NCBI RefSeq assembly: GCF_030814695.1 | Contig: NZ_JAUSVL010000001.1 | Coordinates: 5,665,306 to 5,729,305 of the forward strand | DNA: 64,000 nt | Direction: 5' to 3' | DNA from: Oligosphaera ethanolica | Lineage (GTDB): Bacteria > Verrucomicrobiota > Lentisphaeria > Oligosphaerales > Oligosphaeraceae | Shown here: positions 17,055-26,095 of the stretch, piece after piece | How positions within the stretch are numbered: position 1 is the first letter of the stretch | Layout: every line of letters starts with the position of its first letter | Notes under the pieces: model-generated | The model's database searches: none | The model's input: the letters and a program-made list of their open reading frames with translations, nothing else | What the model was told of the DNA's origin: nothing | Program-made: the position numbers and the translations under genes

Positions 17055-18221
17055 TTATCGCAGTTTCACAATTAGGAGAATCAAGAGGGGCGTCAAAAAG
17101 CCCTGAATCAGCATGAAACGCACCAGCACCTGCGTGTCCGACCAGTTACGGTTCTTCCGGCAGTGGTCGTGCAACGGAAAACGCACCCGGTGCGCCAGCC
17201 GAACCAGCCCGAGCTGCTTCTTCACGTCGTCGTCCGAAGCAAAATTTTCCACCCGCTGGGGATTGACGACATTGCGCAAGGGCTGCCGCACATCGAAGCC
17301 CAGGCGTTTGAGCGTCCGCAGCATGACCAGCTTGACCAGGCCAGTACCGCCATTGATCAGGAGCATCGGCGCGGCCACCAACACCAGGACGGGGTTGCCT
17401 GACGCCAAGGCCGACATGCCCAGCAGCAAGCCCAGGAAGCGGGACCCGGCATCACCCATGAGCACCGAACTGGGCTTGGCGTTGTGCCAGAGATAGCCGC
17501 CCAGACTGCCCACCACGCAGGCGATCAGCACTGCCCAGCGCGCACCATCCGCGTAATGCGGCAAAAGCAAGTACTTGGAGATGTCAATATGACCAGTCAC
17601 CGCATACAAAAACGCGCCCATGGAGAACAGGGCCAGCATGGTCAGGGAGCCCGCCAAGCCGTCCACGCCGTCGCTGCAATTGACCGCGTTGATGCTTAGC
17701 CACAGCAACGCCGCCGCTCCGGGAATGTACAGCCACGCCGGCACCAAAAAACCGCCGCCGACGGCGCTGCCCTTGATCAGCGGCAACCAAATGACCATGC
17801 TGTCGCACTGGCAGTATATCGCCGCTGCCGCCAGGGAAATCACGAAGTCCAGCAGGCCCTTCTTCATTTCGCTCCAGGGCTTTTCGCTGCAATCATCGCC
17901 AAAACCGGTAAGCATGACCAGAAACAGGCAGACGGCCATTCCCCACATCCGCCAAGTGCCAGGCATCAGAAAGATCCACAGCAGCAGACTAATGCCCACC
18001 ACAATGCTGCCTGCACCCGTCGGCTTGCCCTTCGCCTCCTCGGAATTCTTCACAAAGGGCTTGCCCTGATCTCGCGGCATATAACGCCATAAGCGCGGCA
18101 GCAACAGCCAGTTGGCTACAGCACCCGCAAAAGCGCCCATGCTCAACAACACCAAATACGATCCGAAAAGCCGGAAGGGGCCCCAAATCTCAAGCAAATA
18201 CTCAGACAAATACGGAAACAT
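17055..18221 (-). CDS. MraY/WecA-like phospho-sugar transferase
   Basis: A 388-residue membrane protein with about ten hydrophobic segments, of the polyprenyl-phosphate N-acetylhexosamine-1-phosphate transferase superfamily. MraY-type features are GKPTGAGS (substrate loop), FGDD, NAVNCSDGVDGLAG, LMGDAGSRFLG and a late FPLHDHCRKN segment matching the MraY HHH motif position, here reading HDH. It most likely makes lipid I (undecaprenyl-PP-MurNAc-pentapeptide), but WecA-like activity is possible. No other division/cell-wall genes are adjacent, which is unusual for mraY. ATG 18221 is preceded by TTGGAG; a longer frame to 18293 has no signal. Confidence 0.75.
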   Translation of the reverse strand: MFPYLSEYLLEIWGPFRLFGSYLVLLSMGAFAGAVANWLLLPRLWRYMPRDQGKPFVKNSEEAKGKPTGAGSIVVGISLLLWIFLMPGTWRMWGMAVCLFLVMLTGFGDDCSEKPWSEMKKGLLDFVISLAAAAIYCQCDSMVIWLPLIKGSAVGGGFLVPAWLYIPGAAALLWLSINAVNCSDGVDGLAGSLTMLALFSMGAFLYAVTGHIDISKYLLLPHYADGARWAVLIACVVGSLGGYLWHNAKPSSVLMGDAGSRFLGLLLGMSALASGNPVLVLVAAPMLLINGGTGLVKLVMLRTLKRLGFDVRQPLRNVVNPQRVENFASDDDVKKQLGLVRLAHRVRFPLHDHCRKNRNWSDTQVLVRFMLIQGFLTPLLILLIVKLR

Positions 18222-18398
18222 CAAGGTCTCCAAAAAAACACAACCCAAGCCGCTTATTACTAACCCGCATCCGGCACCCGACGGACAGGCCAACTAGCCC
18301 TGTTTCTTGCCATAATCCAGAAGGAAGAACAGAACCGTCCTTTAGTATATTGTCTCTTTCCCGCTTGGCCCTCACACCAAGCCCTTTTTTTCTCCACC

Positions 18399-18597
18399 GA
18401 TCAGACCGATCAGACCGATCAGACCGATCCGTCCGATCCGTCCGATCCGTCCGATCAGACCGATCAGACCGATCAGACCGATCAAATCGACGATCCGTCC
18501 GATCCGTCCGATCCGTCCGATCCGTCCGCGACAAAAGACCAAAGATCAGACCGATCAGACCGATCAGTTCCATACGTCCCATACGTCCCATACGTCC
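18399..18597. repeat. 9-bp GATC repeat array B
   Basis: About 200 bases of head-to-tail 9-mers in homogeneous blocks: GATCAGACC x3, GATCCGTCC x3, GATCAGACC x3, an imperfect unit, GATCCGTCC x4, then after a short break GATCAGACC-type units and three CATACGTCC units. Seventeen GATC sites were counted. It lies between the divergent mraY-like and TetR genes. Apparent Arg-Ser-Asp-rich proteins on both strands are artefacts of the repeat. Confidence 0.9.
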
Positions 18598-18638
18598 ACA
18601 AAAAAACACCCGCCCCACGAAAAAATCATTCAAAAAGC

Positions 18639-18663
18639 TATTTTAAACTTTTGTTTTAAAATA
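18639..18663. promoter_or_regulatory. AT-rich palindrome, candidate TetR operator
   Basis: TATTTTAAAC, four T bases, then GTTTTAAAATA form an almost perfect inverted repeat 89 bases before the TetR-family start. TetR proteins usually bind such palindromes next to their own promoter, so autoregulation of the efflux operon is a reasonable inference. Confidence 0.4.
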
Positions 18664-18752
18664 TTTGTTTCACTCCTGCGTTTCTCTGCTGACTGCCGGC
18701 CGGGCGCTCTACTGCCCATTCCGGCCCACGTGATGATGGAAAGGACTGTTTC

Positions 18753-19436
18753 ATGGCCAAAGAGGACAAAGCCCCCGATGTCAAAGAGCGTCTGTTGGCG
18801 GCGGGTTTGAAAGTATTCGCCAGCAAGGGCTACGACGGCTCAACCGTCCGGGAGATCTGTGAAGAAGCCGCCAGCAACATTGCCGCCATCAACTACTATT
18901 TCGGCGACAAGGCCGGCTTTTACCAGGCCGTGCGCGACTACGCCCGCCAGGTCCGCCGGGACAGCATGCAGCGCTGCTGGGACTTCATTGAGCGTGATCC
19001 CTGGCAAGCTCTGCGCATCCACATTGACATTTTGTTGGACAACACCTACAACAGCACCATGTCGCAGATCAACTGGATGCACATGCGCGACCTGGTGGAC
19101 ACCCAAAATCACCATCTCATCCCGCAGATTCCCGACCGCGAAAAGCTCATCAAAAGCTACGAAGATCGCATGACCAGCATGCTCTCGGCACTGCTTGGCC
19201 CGGCCGCAACGGAGGCCAACATCAGCCTAATCCGTTATACCTACCACAGTCTCTGTCTCTTCCTGCCCATTCAGACCCAGGTCGAACAGCGATTCTTCAA
19301 CGGCAAGGGCCGCTTCAGCCTCAGCGCCAACCATGACAAGACCTTCCTGACCAATTACATCCTCGACATCGTCCACCGCGCGGTAGACGACATGAAGGCC
19401 AAACAAGAAACCACAACGTCCCGACCCCAGGCATAA
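18753..19436 (+). CDS. TetR/AcrR-family transcriptional regulator (CecR-like)
   Basis: A 227-residue repressor-type protein. The N-terminal TetR helix-turn-helix covers about residues 10-60 (LKVFASKGYDGSTVREIC, then NIAAINYYFGDKAGFYQAV). The C-terminal ligand domain, with RDSMQRCWDFIERDPWQALR and a long helical region, resembles the CecR/DUF1956 group, which controls drug-efflux genes. It is the first gene of the operon: its stop is 13 bases before the TolC-like gene. It is expected to sense a pump substrate and repress this operon. GGAAAGGA lies upstream of ATG 18753. Confidence 0.88.
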   Translation: MAKEDKAPDVKERLLAAGLKVFASKGYDGSTVREICEEAASNIAAINYYFGDKAGFYQAVRDYARQVRRDSMQRCWDFIERDPWQALRIHIDILLDNTYNSTMSQINWMHMRDLVDTQNHHLIPQIPDREKLIKSYEDRMTSMLSALLGPAATEANISLIRYTYHSLCLFLPIQTQVEQRFFNGKGRFSLSANHDKTFLTNYILDIVHRAVDDMKAKQETTTSRPQA

Positions 19437-19449
19437 GGCCCATATCCAT

Positions 19450-20892
19450 ATGAATAACCGCAGCATCGTCTTCGCTTTCGCCCTTCTTGGTAGCCTCTGT
19501 CTGCTGGCCCAAACCGGCGTCAACAGTCAGGCGCTGGCCTCTCCCCTGCAGTCCACCGCCGCGCCATCCGCCGCCGCACAGCAGGGCGACAAGCCCCCGG
19601 CGACCTACCGCTGGACCCTCGCTGAGGCCAAAAAGCTCGCCCTGGAGCGCAGCCCGACCCTCGCCCAAGCCAAGGCTCGCATCGACCGCGCCGTCGCCGA
19701 AGTCGATATCGCCCACGCCGCCTACTGGCCGACCCTCGATGTCGTCGCCAGCGCCACGCGCAACCGCGACAAGGCCACCAGGCCCAACCGCGACTACGAC
19801 AACAACAGCACCTACCGCGCCGGCCTCGCCAGCGACTGGCTACTCTTTGACGGTTTCCAACGTCGCTTCAATACCCTCAGCGCCAAGTACGGCCTGAACT
19901 CGAGCACCGAAACCCACCACGACGTCCAACGCCTGCTGCTCCACGCCGTCTCCAGCGCCTTCTACGCCGCACTGCTCGCCCAGGACAGCATGGAAATCGC
20001 TCGGCAGGACGCCGACTTCAACCGCGTGCTCCTCGAAGACGCCCGCAAACGCCTCGCCGGCGGCGTCGCCCCACCCAGCGAAGTGCTTAACTTCGAACTG
20101 CAGGTCGGCAATGCCGAAGTAGATTACATCGCCGCCGAACGCGCCTGGCGCCAAGCCACGGTCATTCTGGCGTCACTGCTGGCCGTCAGCGAAGACGACA
20201 TCTGGACCAAGGTCGAGCTCATCCCCCCGCCAGCCGAGCTCCTGCACTACCAGCTTTCGCTGCACAAACTGCTGGACCTCGCCCTCGCCCGCCGCCCAGA
20301 CCTGCGCATCACCGACAACAATATCGCCCTCGCCCGCGCCGCCATCCAAGCCGGCCGAAGCGGCTGGTATCCCCGCCTCAGCTTCTTCGCCGACTACGGC
20401 TTTGAAAGAGACGACTCGCTGCGCTTCAACGAGCACCTCGACCGCAATGTCAGCTACGGCCTCAATCTCACGTGGAATCTCTTCAACGGCAAAAAGACCC
20501 TCGCCGCCATCAGCTACGCCTACGCCGAGCTGGACGCTGCCACCCAGGCAAAACAAGACCTCCTGCTCGAAATCGACGCCGAAATCCGCCAGAATGTCCT
20601 CGCCTGGGACTCCAGCCGCCGCCAGCACGCGTTGCAGGAGAATATCCTGGCCACTGCCACGCGCATCCGCGACCTGGTCTACCAGGAATACCTCGGCGGC
20701 ACCACCACCATCACCCGCCTCAACGAGGTGCAAAGCGACGTCACCATCAGCGCCGCCGCCCGTTCACGCTCCTATGTTCAGGTGCTTAACAACCTCGAAC
20801 AACTCGCCGCCAGCACCGGCCTGATCCTCAACTCCGACTACCTCCGCGAACTCGGCGAAGCTCCGGCCGCCCCACAAAACAAACAAGAGTAA
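19450..20892 (+). CDS. TolC-family outer-membrane efflux protein
   Basis: A 480-residue outer-membrane channel for tripartite export. A signal peptide (FAFALLGSLCLLAQTGVNSQA) is followed by two homologous halves. Each starts with the family pattern of a long helix (WTLAEAKKLALERSPTLAQAKAR and LHKLLDLALARRPDLRITDNN) and continues to barrel strands (YRAGLASDWLLFDGFQR, SYGLNLTWNLFNGKKT). The trimer would span the outer membrane and periplasm and dock on the adaptor encoded next. It sits between TetR and the adaptor gene with short gaps. Confidence 0.92.
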   Translation: MNNRSIVFAFALLGSLCLLAQTGVNSQALASPLQSTAAPSAAAQQGDKPPATYRWTLAEAKKLALERSPTLAQAKARIDRAVAEVDIAHAAYWPTLDVVASATRNRDKATRPNRDYDNNSTYRAGLASDWLLFDGFQRRFNTLSAKYGLNSSTETHHDVQRLLLHAVSSAFYAALLAQDSMEIARQDADFNRVLLEDARKRLAGGVAPPSEVLNFELQVGNAEVDYIAAERAWRQATVILASLLAVSEDDIWTKVELIPPPAELLHYQLSLHKLLDLALARRPDLRITDNNIALARAAIQAGRSGWYPRLSFFADYGFERDDSLRFNEHLDRNVSYGLNLTWNLFNGKKTLAAISYAYAELDAATQAKQDLLLEIDAEIRQNVLAWDSSRRQHALQENILATATRIRDLVYQEYLGGTTTITRLNEVQSDVTISAAARSRSYVQVLNNLEQLAASTGLILNSDYLRELGEAPAAPQNKQE

Positions 20893-20940
20893 ATCGCCAC
20901 CTAAGCATTGTCATTTCCCAGCACAAGGACGCATCCGTAC

Positions 20941-22371
20941 ATGAAAAAAGTCATTCTTCCCGTATTGACCGCCTTGGTCGTGGTCGTCATCCTCGCCGGC
21001 AGTATCTACGGCATGATCACCGTACAAAAAAAACACAACGAAGCGCAAAAGGCCAAAGGCGGCCGCCGTGACAGCGCCATCGCCGTCCAGACCGATCGCA
21101 TCGGCAGAGCCCGCATCGATGAAGTGCTCACGTTCAACGGCGATATCCAAGCCATGCAAGCCGTCGATATCAAACCAAAAATCTCTGGCCGCCTCAGCAC
21201 CCTCGCCGTCGAGAACGAAGTGCTCGTTTCCGAAGGCACCCGCGTCCAAAAGGGCCAGCTGATCGCGACTATCGATGACCGCGAATGGAAGTCGCAACTG
21301 GCAAATGCCAAGGCCGCCCTAGCCGCCGCCCAAGCATCCTTGGCCGCTGCCGAAGCCGACGTGCTCAGCAGCAACGCCGGCCTCATCAACGCCAAGGCCA
21401 ATACCGAACAGCAACGCGCCGCACTGCTCAGCGCCAGCGCCGCGCTGGCATCCGCAAAGGCCGCCCGCACCGACAAGGAACGCGAGCTGGCACGGCAAAA
21501 GAACCTCCTCGAAAAGCAGGCCACCACCCAACAGAACTACGACCAGGCCGAAACCGCCGCCGACCAGGCACGCGCCGACTACGACAAGGTCGAGGCCGCC
21601 GAAAAAGCCGCCGAAGCCCAAATCCGCTCCGCTGAGGCCGCCATTCAACAGGCCCAAGCAGCCATTGAGCGCAGCAAAGCCAGCGTCCAACAGGCCGAAG
21701 CCGCCCAGCAACAGGCCGAGGCCACACTCCACCAGGCAGAAATCAGCCTCTCGGAAACCAAGCTGTACGCGCCCATGGACGGCGTCGTCAGCAAAAAATA
21801 CGTCGATCCCGGCGCGATGGTCTCGTCCACCACGGCCATTGTTACCATCTTAGCCATGGACCAGGTCAAGGTCATTCTCTCCGTGCCCATGAATCACCTG
21901 CCGCGTGTCCGTGCCGGCAGCACTCGCGCCCGCCTCCGCACGGTGTCACTCCCCGGCGACGTCATCGACTGCGTCATCAGTAAAATTTACCCGGCCATCG
22001 ACTTGGCCACCCGCACCGCCCAGGTCGAAATCGTCCTCGCTAACACCCCGGACGACAAGGGCAACTACCGCCTCAAACCCGGCATGTACGCCACCGTCGA
22101 TATGCTCATCGAATCCCGCGACAATGTCGTCGCCATTGACACCGGCCTGCCCATCCGCAACCTCGAAAAACATATCGTCTACGTCGTCGACGGCGAGAAA
22201 GTCCGCGCCGTCGACGCCAAACTCGGCATCCGCTTCGCCAACAAGGTCGAAGTCCTCGACGGCCTCAACGAGGGCGACGAAGTCGTCGTTGTCGGCCAAC
22301 ACCGCCTCACCGACGGCGCCGCCATCCGCCGCATCGAAGGCAATAATCTCAAACTCCCCGGCGAAAAATAA
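20941..22371 (+). CDS. RND efflux periplasmic adaptor (HlyD/MFP family)
   Basis: A 476-residue membrane-fusion protein linking the RND pump to TolC. One N-terminal membrane segment (VILPVLTALVVVVILAGSIY) is followed by the lipoyl half-motif VDIKPKISGRL, an unusually long Ala/Gln/Glu-rich coiled-coil hairpin (about residues 110-270), the second lipoyl half LYAPMDGVVSKKYVDPGAMV, and the beta-barrel and membrane-proximal domains (YRLKPGMYATVDM). The coiled coil is longer than in AcrA-type adaptors. ATG 20941 (MKKVILPV) is favoured over an upstream ATG because AAGGA precedes it. Confidence 0.92.
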   Translation: MKKVILPVLTALVVVVILAGSIYGMITVQKKHNEAQKAKGGRRDSAIAVQTDRIGRARIDEVLTFNGDIQAMQAVDIKPKISGRLSTLAVENEVLVSEGTRVQKGQLIATIDDREWKSQLANAKAALAAAQASLAAAEADVLSSNAGLINAKANTEQQRAALLSASAALASAKAARTDKERELARQKNLLEKQATTQQNYDQAETAADQARADYDKVEAAEKAAEAQIRSAEAAIQQAQAAIERSKASVQQAEAAQQQAEATLHQAEISLSETKLYAPMDGVVSKKYVDPGAMVSSTTAIVTILAMDQVKVILSVPMNHLPRVRAGSTRARLRTVSLPGDVIDCVISKIYPAIDLATRTAQVEIVLANTPDDKGNYRLKPGMYATVDMLIESRDNVVAIDTGLPIRNLEKHIVYVVDGEKVRAVDAKLGIRFANKVEVLDGLNEGDEVVVVGQHRLTDGAAIRRIEGNNLKLPGEK

Positions 22372-22373
22372 CT

Positions 22374-22521
22374 GTGGTGGACGCCAGTCCACCACCGCTG
22401 CATTCGTATCCATTCGTGTCCACTCGTGGCTCCTCTCCAGCTCTCCCCACCCAAAAATCCGCTGTGGTATACGCCAGTCCACCACCGCTGCATTCGTGTT
22501 CATTCGTGTCCATTCGTGGTT
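22374..22521 (+). repeat. Pair of 60-bp direct repeats with hairpins inside the efflux operon
   Basis: Two roughly 60-base units (about 22371-22430 and 22462-22521) each contain GTGGTGGAC/GTCCACCAC pairing around GCCA (the second arm is imperfect in unit 2) and then repeated ATTCGTGTCC motifs. They start immediately after the adaptor stop and fill most of the 187-base gap before the RND gene. A possible mRNA-processing, stability or attenuation element is inference only. Confidence 0.75.
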
Positions 22522-22558
22522 GTAAGCATTAACTAGCAGAATTACGGTCCACATCCCT

Positions 22559-25500
22559 ATGAAACTACCAGAATTCGGCGTTAACCGCCCCGTTGCCACC
22601 GCCATGCTCTTCCTCGCCGTCCTCGCTCTCGGCATCATCTGCCTGATGAAACTCGGCGTGGACCTCACTCCCGAAATCGAGCCGACACGCGTCACCGTCG
22701 CCACCACCTGGCAGGGCGCGTCCTGCGAAGACGTGGAACAAAAAGTCACCCGCGTGCTCGAAAAACGCCTCGGGTCCGTCGCCAACCTCGACGAAATCCG
22801 CTCCACGACCTCCGAGGGCCGCTCGACCATCTCCTGTCAGTTCGCCTGGGGCACCAATATCGACGAGGCCAGCAACGACGTGCGCTCAAAAATCGACGCC
22901 GTCAAACGCAATCTTCCCGACGACGTCGACGATCCCGCCATCTACAAATTTGACTCGGCGTCCATGCCCGTCATGGTGATTGGCGTCACTGCCCGCGAAA
23001 GCATCGAAAAACTCTACGAGATCATTGACGACGAAGTCTTCCAGCCCCTGCAGCGCCTGGAGGGCGTCGGTGCGGTTGACGCCTTTGGCGGTCTGAAGCG
23101 TCAGATCAACGTCACTCTTTCCCGTGAACGCCTCGCCGGCTACGGCCTGACCCTCAACGACATTGAGAACGCCATCGCCAACGAAAACCAAACACTACCC
23201 GCCGGCAACCTCAAGATCGGCATCATCGAGTACACCATCCGCATCCTCGGCGACTATGTCAGCCCCGAACAAATCAAAGAGATCCCCCTCCTGCAAAAGG
23301 ACGGCGCCATCGTCCGCCTCAAGGACATCGCCCTGATCACCGACTCCTTCGAGGAAATCACCCAGTATGTCGAGACCATGGGGCGCGACGGCATGATCAT
23401 GATCGTCCAAAAACGCAGCGGCGCCAACACCGTCGAAGTCTGCGAGGCCGTCCTTGCCGAGCTGTCCCGCCTCGAAGCCGTGGTCCCCCGCGACATCGAG
23501 TTCTTTATTGTCAACGACTCCAGCACGTTCATCACGCAATCCATCAACAACGTCAAGAGCACGGTGTACTGGGGCGGCCTTTTCGTGATTCTGGTGTCCT
23601 TTTTCTTCCTGCGCAACATCCGCACCTCGCTGGTGATTGTCCTGACCATCCCCTTCTCGCTGATCATTGCCTTCTGCTTCATGTTCTTCATGGGCTGGAC
23701 CATCAACATGATCAGTCTGTCGGCCCTGGCCATCGCCATCGGCATGGTGGTCGATAACGCCATTGTCGTCCTGGAGAACATCACCAGCCAGGTCAACCGC
23801 GGCGTGAAAGTGCGCGAGGCGTCCATGTTCGCAGCCTCGGAGGTGAGTCTGTCCCTATTGGCCTCGACGGCAACCACCATCTGCGTCTTCCTGCCGCTGG
23901 TCTTCGTCGAAGGCGCCTCGGGCATCATGTTCCGGCAGTTGGGCGGCCTGGTCACCGCGACGTTGCTGGCCAGCCTCGCCTGCGCGCTCACGCTCACCCC
24001 CATGTTGAGCTCAAAACTGCTCAAAACCATCCCCCGAAGCAAACGCGAAATCGACGAAGCCAGCAAAAAGCAATCATGGAACAGCCGGCTTTATCTGCGT
24101 TCGGAAGGCTATTTTCTCGCCTTCGAGCGCGCCTACGGCAATCTCCTTAGCTTCAGCCTGGCGCATCGCAGCGCCGTCGTTATTTTAGCTGCGCTGGTGA
24201 TTGGCGCGGGCGTGCTGACCATCCCCTTTGTCGGCACCGAATTCACCCCCGATCAAGACACCGGTGAGATGACCATCCGTTTTCAGCTACCCGTATCCAC
24301 CCGCGCCGAACTCACCGCCCACACCGGCCGCAAGATCGTCGACACTATTTACCAGAAAGAAAAAGAACTCATCGTCGCCCTCAACGGTCAGATCCCCCCA
24401 GATGAGTTCGGCCAGTCGCGTGACAGCGCGGTGCGTTTCACCAACTGGCGCGCCGGCCGCGCTTCCAGCGGCTGGGGCGGCCGCGGCTCCCACATCGGCC
24501 AAGTCAACATCAAACTCCTGCCACTGGAAGAACGTCCCTACGGCGTCGCCGAACTCGGCGAAGCCGTGCTCAGCGAGCTGCGCGGCTGGCCCGAATTCGA
24601 CCGGGTGTCCCTGGCCACCTCCAACCGCCTGATGAGCCGCATCATGGGCGGCGACAACGAAAAGCCAATTGTCGTTCAAATCCTTGGCTACGATCTGGAC
24701 ACCACCCTGGATATCGCCCAGAAAATCCGTTCGCTGGCCCTGGACATCCCGGGCTGCAAAGATCCAATCATCACCTTCGATAGCGGCAACCGCGAACTGG
24801 TCATCAACATTGACCGCGAAGCCGCCGCCGTGCTTGGCGTGAACGTCGTCAACATTGTCTCGTCCATCCGCACGCTTTTCTATGGCAACGAAGCCAGTCA
24901 GTTCCGCGAAGGCGAGGACGAATACGAGATCTTCGTGCAGCTCGGCGAAGTCGAGCGCCGCACGGTCAACGACATCCTCAACAGCGAAATCAGCGTCAAC
25001 GGCAACCGCATCCGCCTGGACTCCTTCGCGACCGTCACGGAGGAACTCGGGCCAGTCACTATCAACCGCACCGGCCAGGAGCGCGTGATCTACCTCCAAC
25101 TCGATGTCTACGGCCGCTCTCTCGGCGAAGTCGGCGCCGACCTCAAACGGGCCATCGCCGACAATATCATTCTGCCTCCCGGCGTCGCCATTGACTACGA
25201 CGGCCAGATCAAGGAGCAAGGCAAGGCCTTTGGCGACCTCACCCTAATGCTCATCCTCGGCGTCCTGCTGGTCTACATGATCATGGCCGCGCAGTTCGAG
25301 TCCTACCTGGCGCCTTTCATTGTCATGTTTTCCATCCCCTTCGCCTTTGCCGGCGCCATCTTCGCGCTGGCCATCACCGGCATGACCCTCAACATCATGT
25401 CTTTCATCGGTCTGATCATGCTGGTCGGCACCGTCGTCAACAACGCCATCGTGCTGATCGATTTCACCAACATCCTCCTTGCCCGCAAAATACCCGTGCG

Positions 25501-25747
25501 CGACGCCATCACCATGGCCGGCCGCCAACGCCTCCGCCCCGTGCTGATGACCACCCTCACCACCATCTTTGGCATGCTGCCCATGGCCATGTCCAGAGCC
25601 ACCGGCTCCGAACTGTGGTCGCCGCTCAGCGTTGCCATCATCGGCGGCCTTGCTATCTCAACCTTGGTCACCCTGGTATTCATCCCCACTCTCTACAGCA
25701 TCATGGTCAAAGACAAACAGCCCGCCGCCAGCACCGCCCAAGCCTGA
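22559..25747 (+). CDS. RND-family multidrug efflux pump, inner-membrane subunit
   Basis: A 1062-residue proton-driven exporter. It has the RND layout: TM1 (VATAMLFLAVLALGIICLM), a large periplasmic loop starting VDLTPEIEPTRVTVATTW, TM2-6 with the proton-relay motif GMVVDNAIVVLEN in TM4, TM7 after RSAVVILAALVIG, a second periplasmic loop and TM8-12 with GTVVNNAIVLIDF in TM10. Length and topology fit the HAE-1 group (AcrB/MexB-like). It works with the TolC and adaptor proteins encoded upstream and with the PII-like partner downstream. The specific substrate cannot be inferred. Confidence 0.94.
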   Translation: MKLPEFGVNRPVATAMLFLAVLALGIICLMKLGVDLTPEIEPTRVTVATTWQGASCEDVEQKVTRVLEKRLGSVANLDEIRSTTSEGRSTISCQFAWGTNIDEASNDVRSKIDAVKRNLPDDVDDPAIYKFDSASMPVMVIGVTARESIEKLYEIIDDEVFQPLQRLEGVGAVDAFGGLKRQINVTLSRERLAGYGLTLNDIENAIANENQTLPAGNLKIGIIEYTIRILGDYVSPEQIKEIPLLQKDGAIVRLKDIALITDSFEEITQYVETMGRDGMIMIVQKRSGANTVEVCEAVLAELSRLEAVVPRDIEFFIVNDSSTFITQSINNVKSTVYWGGLFVILVSFFFLRNIRTSLVIVLTIPFSLIIAFCFMFFMGWTINMISLSALAIAIGMVVDNAIVVLENITSQVNRGVKVREASMFAASEVSLSLLASTATTICVFLPLVFVEGASGIMFRQLGGLVTATLLASLACALTLTPMLSSKLLKTIPRSKREIDEASKKQSWNSRLYLRSEGYFLAFERAYGNLLSFSLAHRSAVVILAALVIGAGVLTIPFVGTEFTPDQDTGEMTIRFQLPVSTRAELTAHTGRKIVDTIYQKEKELIVALNGQIPPDEFGQSRDSAVRFTNWRAGRASSGWGGRGSHIGQVNIKLLPLEERPYGVAELGEAVLSELRGWPEFDRVSLATSNRLMSRIMGGDNEKPIVVQILGYDLDTTLDIAQKIRSLALDIPGCKDPIITFDSGNRELVINIDREAAAVLGVNVVNIVSSIRTLFYGNEASQFREGEDEYEIFVQLGEVERRTVNDILNSEISVNGNRIRLDSFATVTEELGPVTINRTGQERVIYLQLDVYGRSLGEVGADLKRAIADNIILPPGVAIDYDGQIKEQGKAFGDLTLMLILGVLLVYMIMAAQFESYLAPFIVMFSIPFAFAGAIFALAITGMTLNIMSFIGLIMLVGTVVNNAIVLIDFTNILLARKIPVRDAITMAGRQRLRPVLMTTLTTIFGMLPMAMSRATGSELWSPLSVAIIGGLAISTLVTLVFIPTLYSIMVKDKQPAASTAQA

Positions 25748-25779
25748 CCAACCACCAGGCAACGCAAGGAAATACCGTC

Positions 25780-26082
25780 ATGAAAATGATCATCATTGTC
25801 TTCAATATCTCCATCCAGGAAGAAGTCCACGACGCCATCGATAAACTCGGCGTCACCTGCTACACCCAGTGGCCACGACTCGTCGGCAAAGGCGTCAGCA
25901 GCGGCCCGAAAATGGACGACAATGTCTGGCCAGGCGCCAACACCGCCCTCATGATCGTCACCGACGACGCCATGGCAGACAAAATCATGACCACCATACA
26001 GACCATCCGCGACGAAATCGGCACCCACGAGGGCATCAAGGCATTCCAACTTCCCGTCGAAAAAATGACCGGAGAGATCTGA
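25780..26082 (+). CDS. PII-like transporter-associated protein (PG0541 family)
   Basis: A 100-residue alpha/beta protein with the ferredoxin-like pattern of PII-type regulators. It starts MKMIIIVFNISIQEEVHDAI and has GVTCYTQWPRLVGKGVSSGP and VWPGANTALMIVTDD, the conserved blocks of a small family typically encoded after RND transporters in Bacteroidetes and PVC bacteria. The function is not established; a ligand-sensing role in controlling the pump is plausible. ATG 25780 follows AAGGAA; a longer upstream frame overlaps the RND gene and is rejected. It is the last gene of the efflux operon. Confidence 0.8.
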   Translation: MKMIIIVFNISIQEEVHDAIDKLGVTCYTQWPRLVGKGVSSGPKMDDNVWPGANTALMIVTDDAMADKIMTTIQTIRDEIGTHEGIKAFQLPVEKMTGEI

Positions 26083-26095
26083 CGTTTTCAGCCTC

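Noticed and set aside
18399..18597. CRISPR array
   Set aside because: Units are contiguous 9-mers without spacers and no cas gene is present.
18202..18646. Arg-Ser-Asp/Thr-Asp repeat proteins on both strands
   Set aside because: They are just translations of the 9-bp GATC array, open on both strands because the unit length is a multiple of three.
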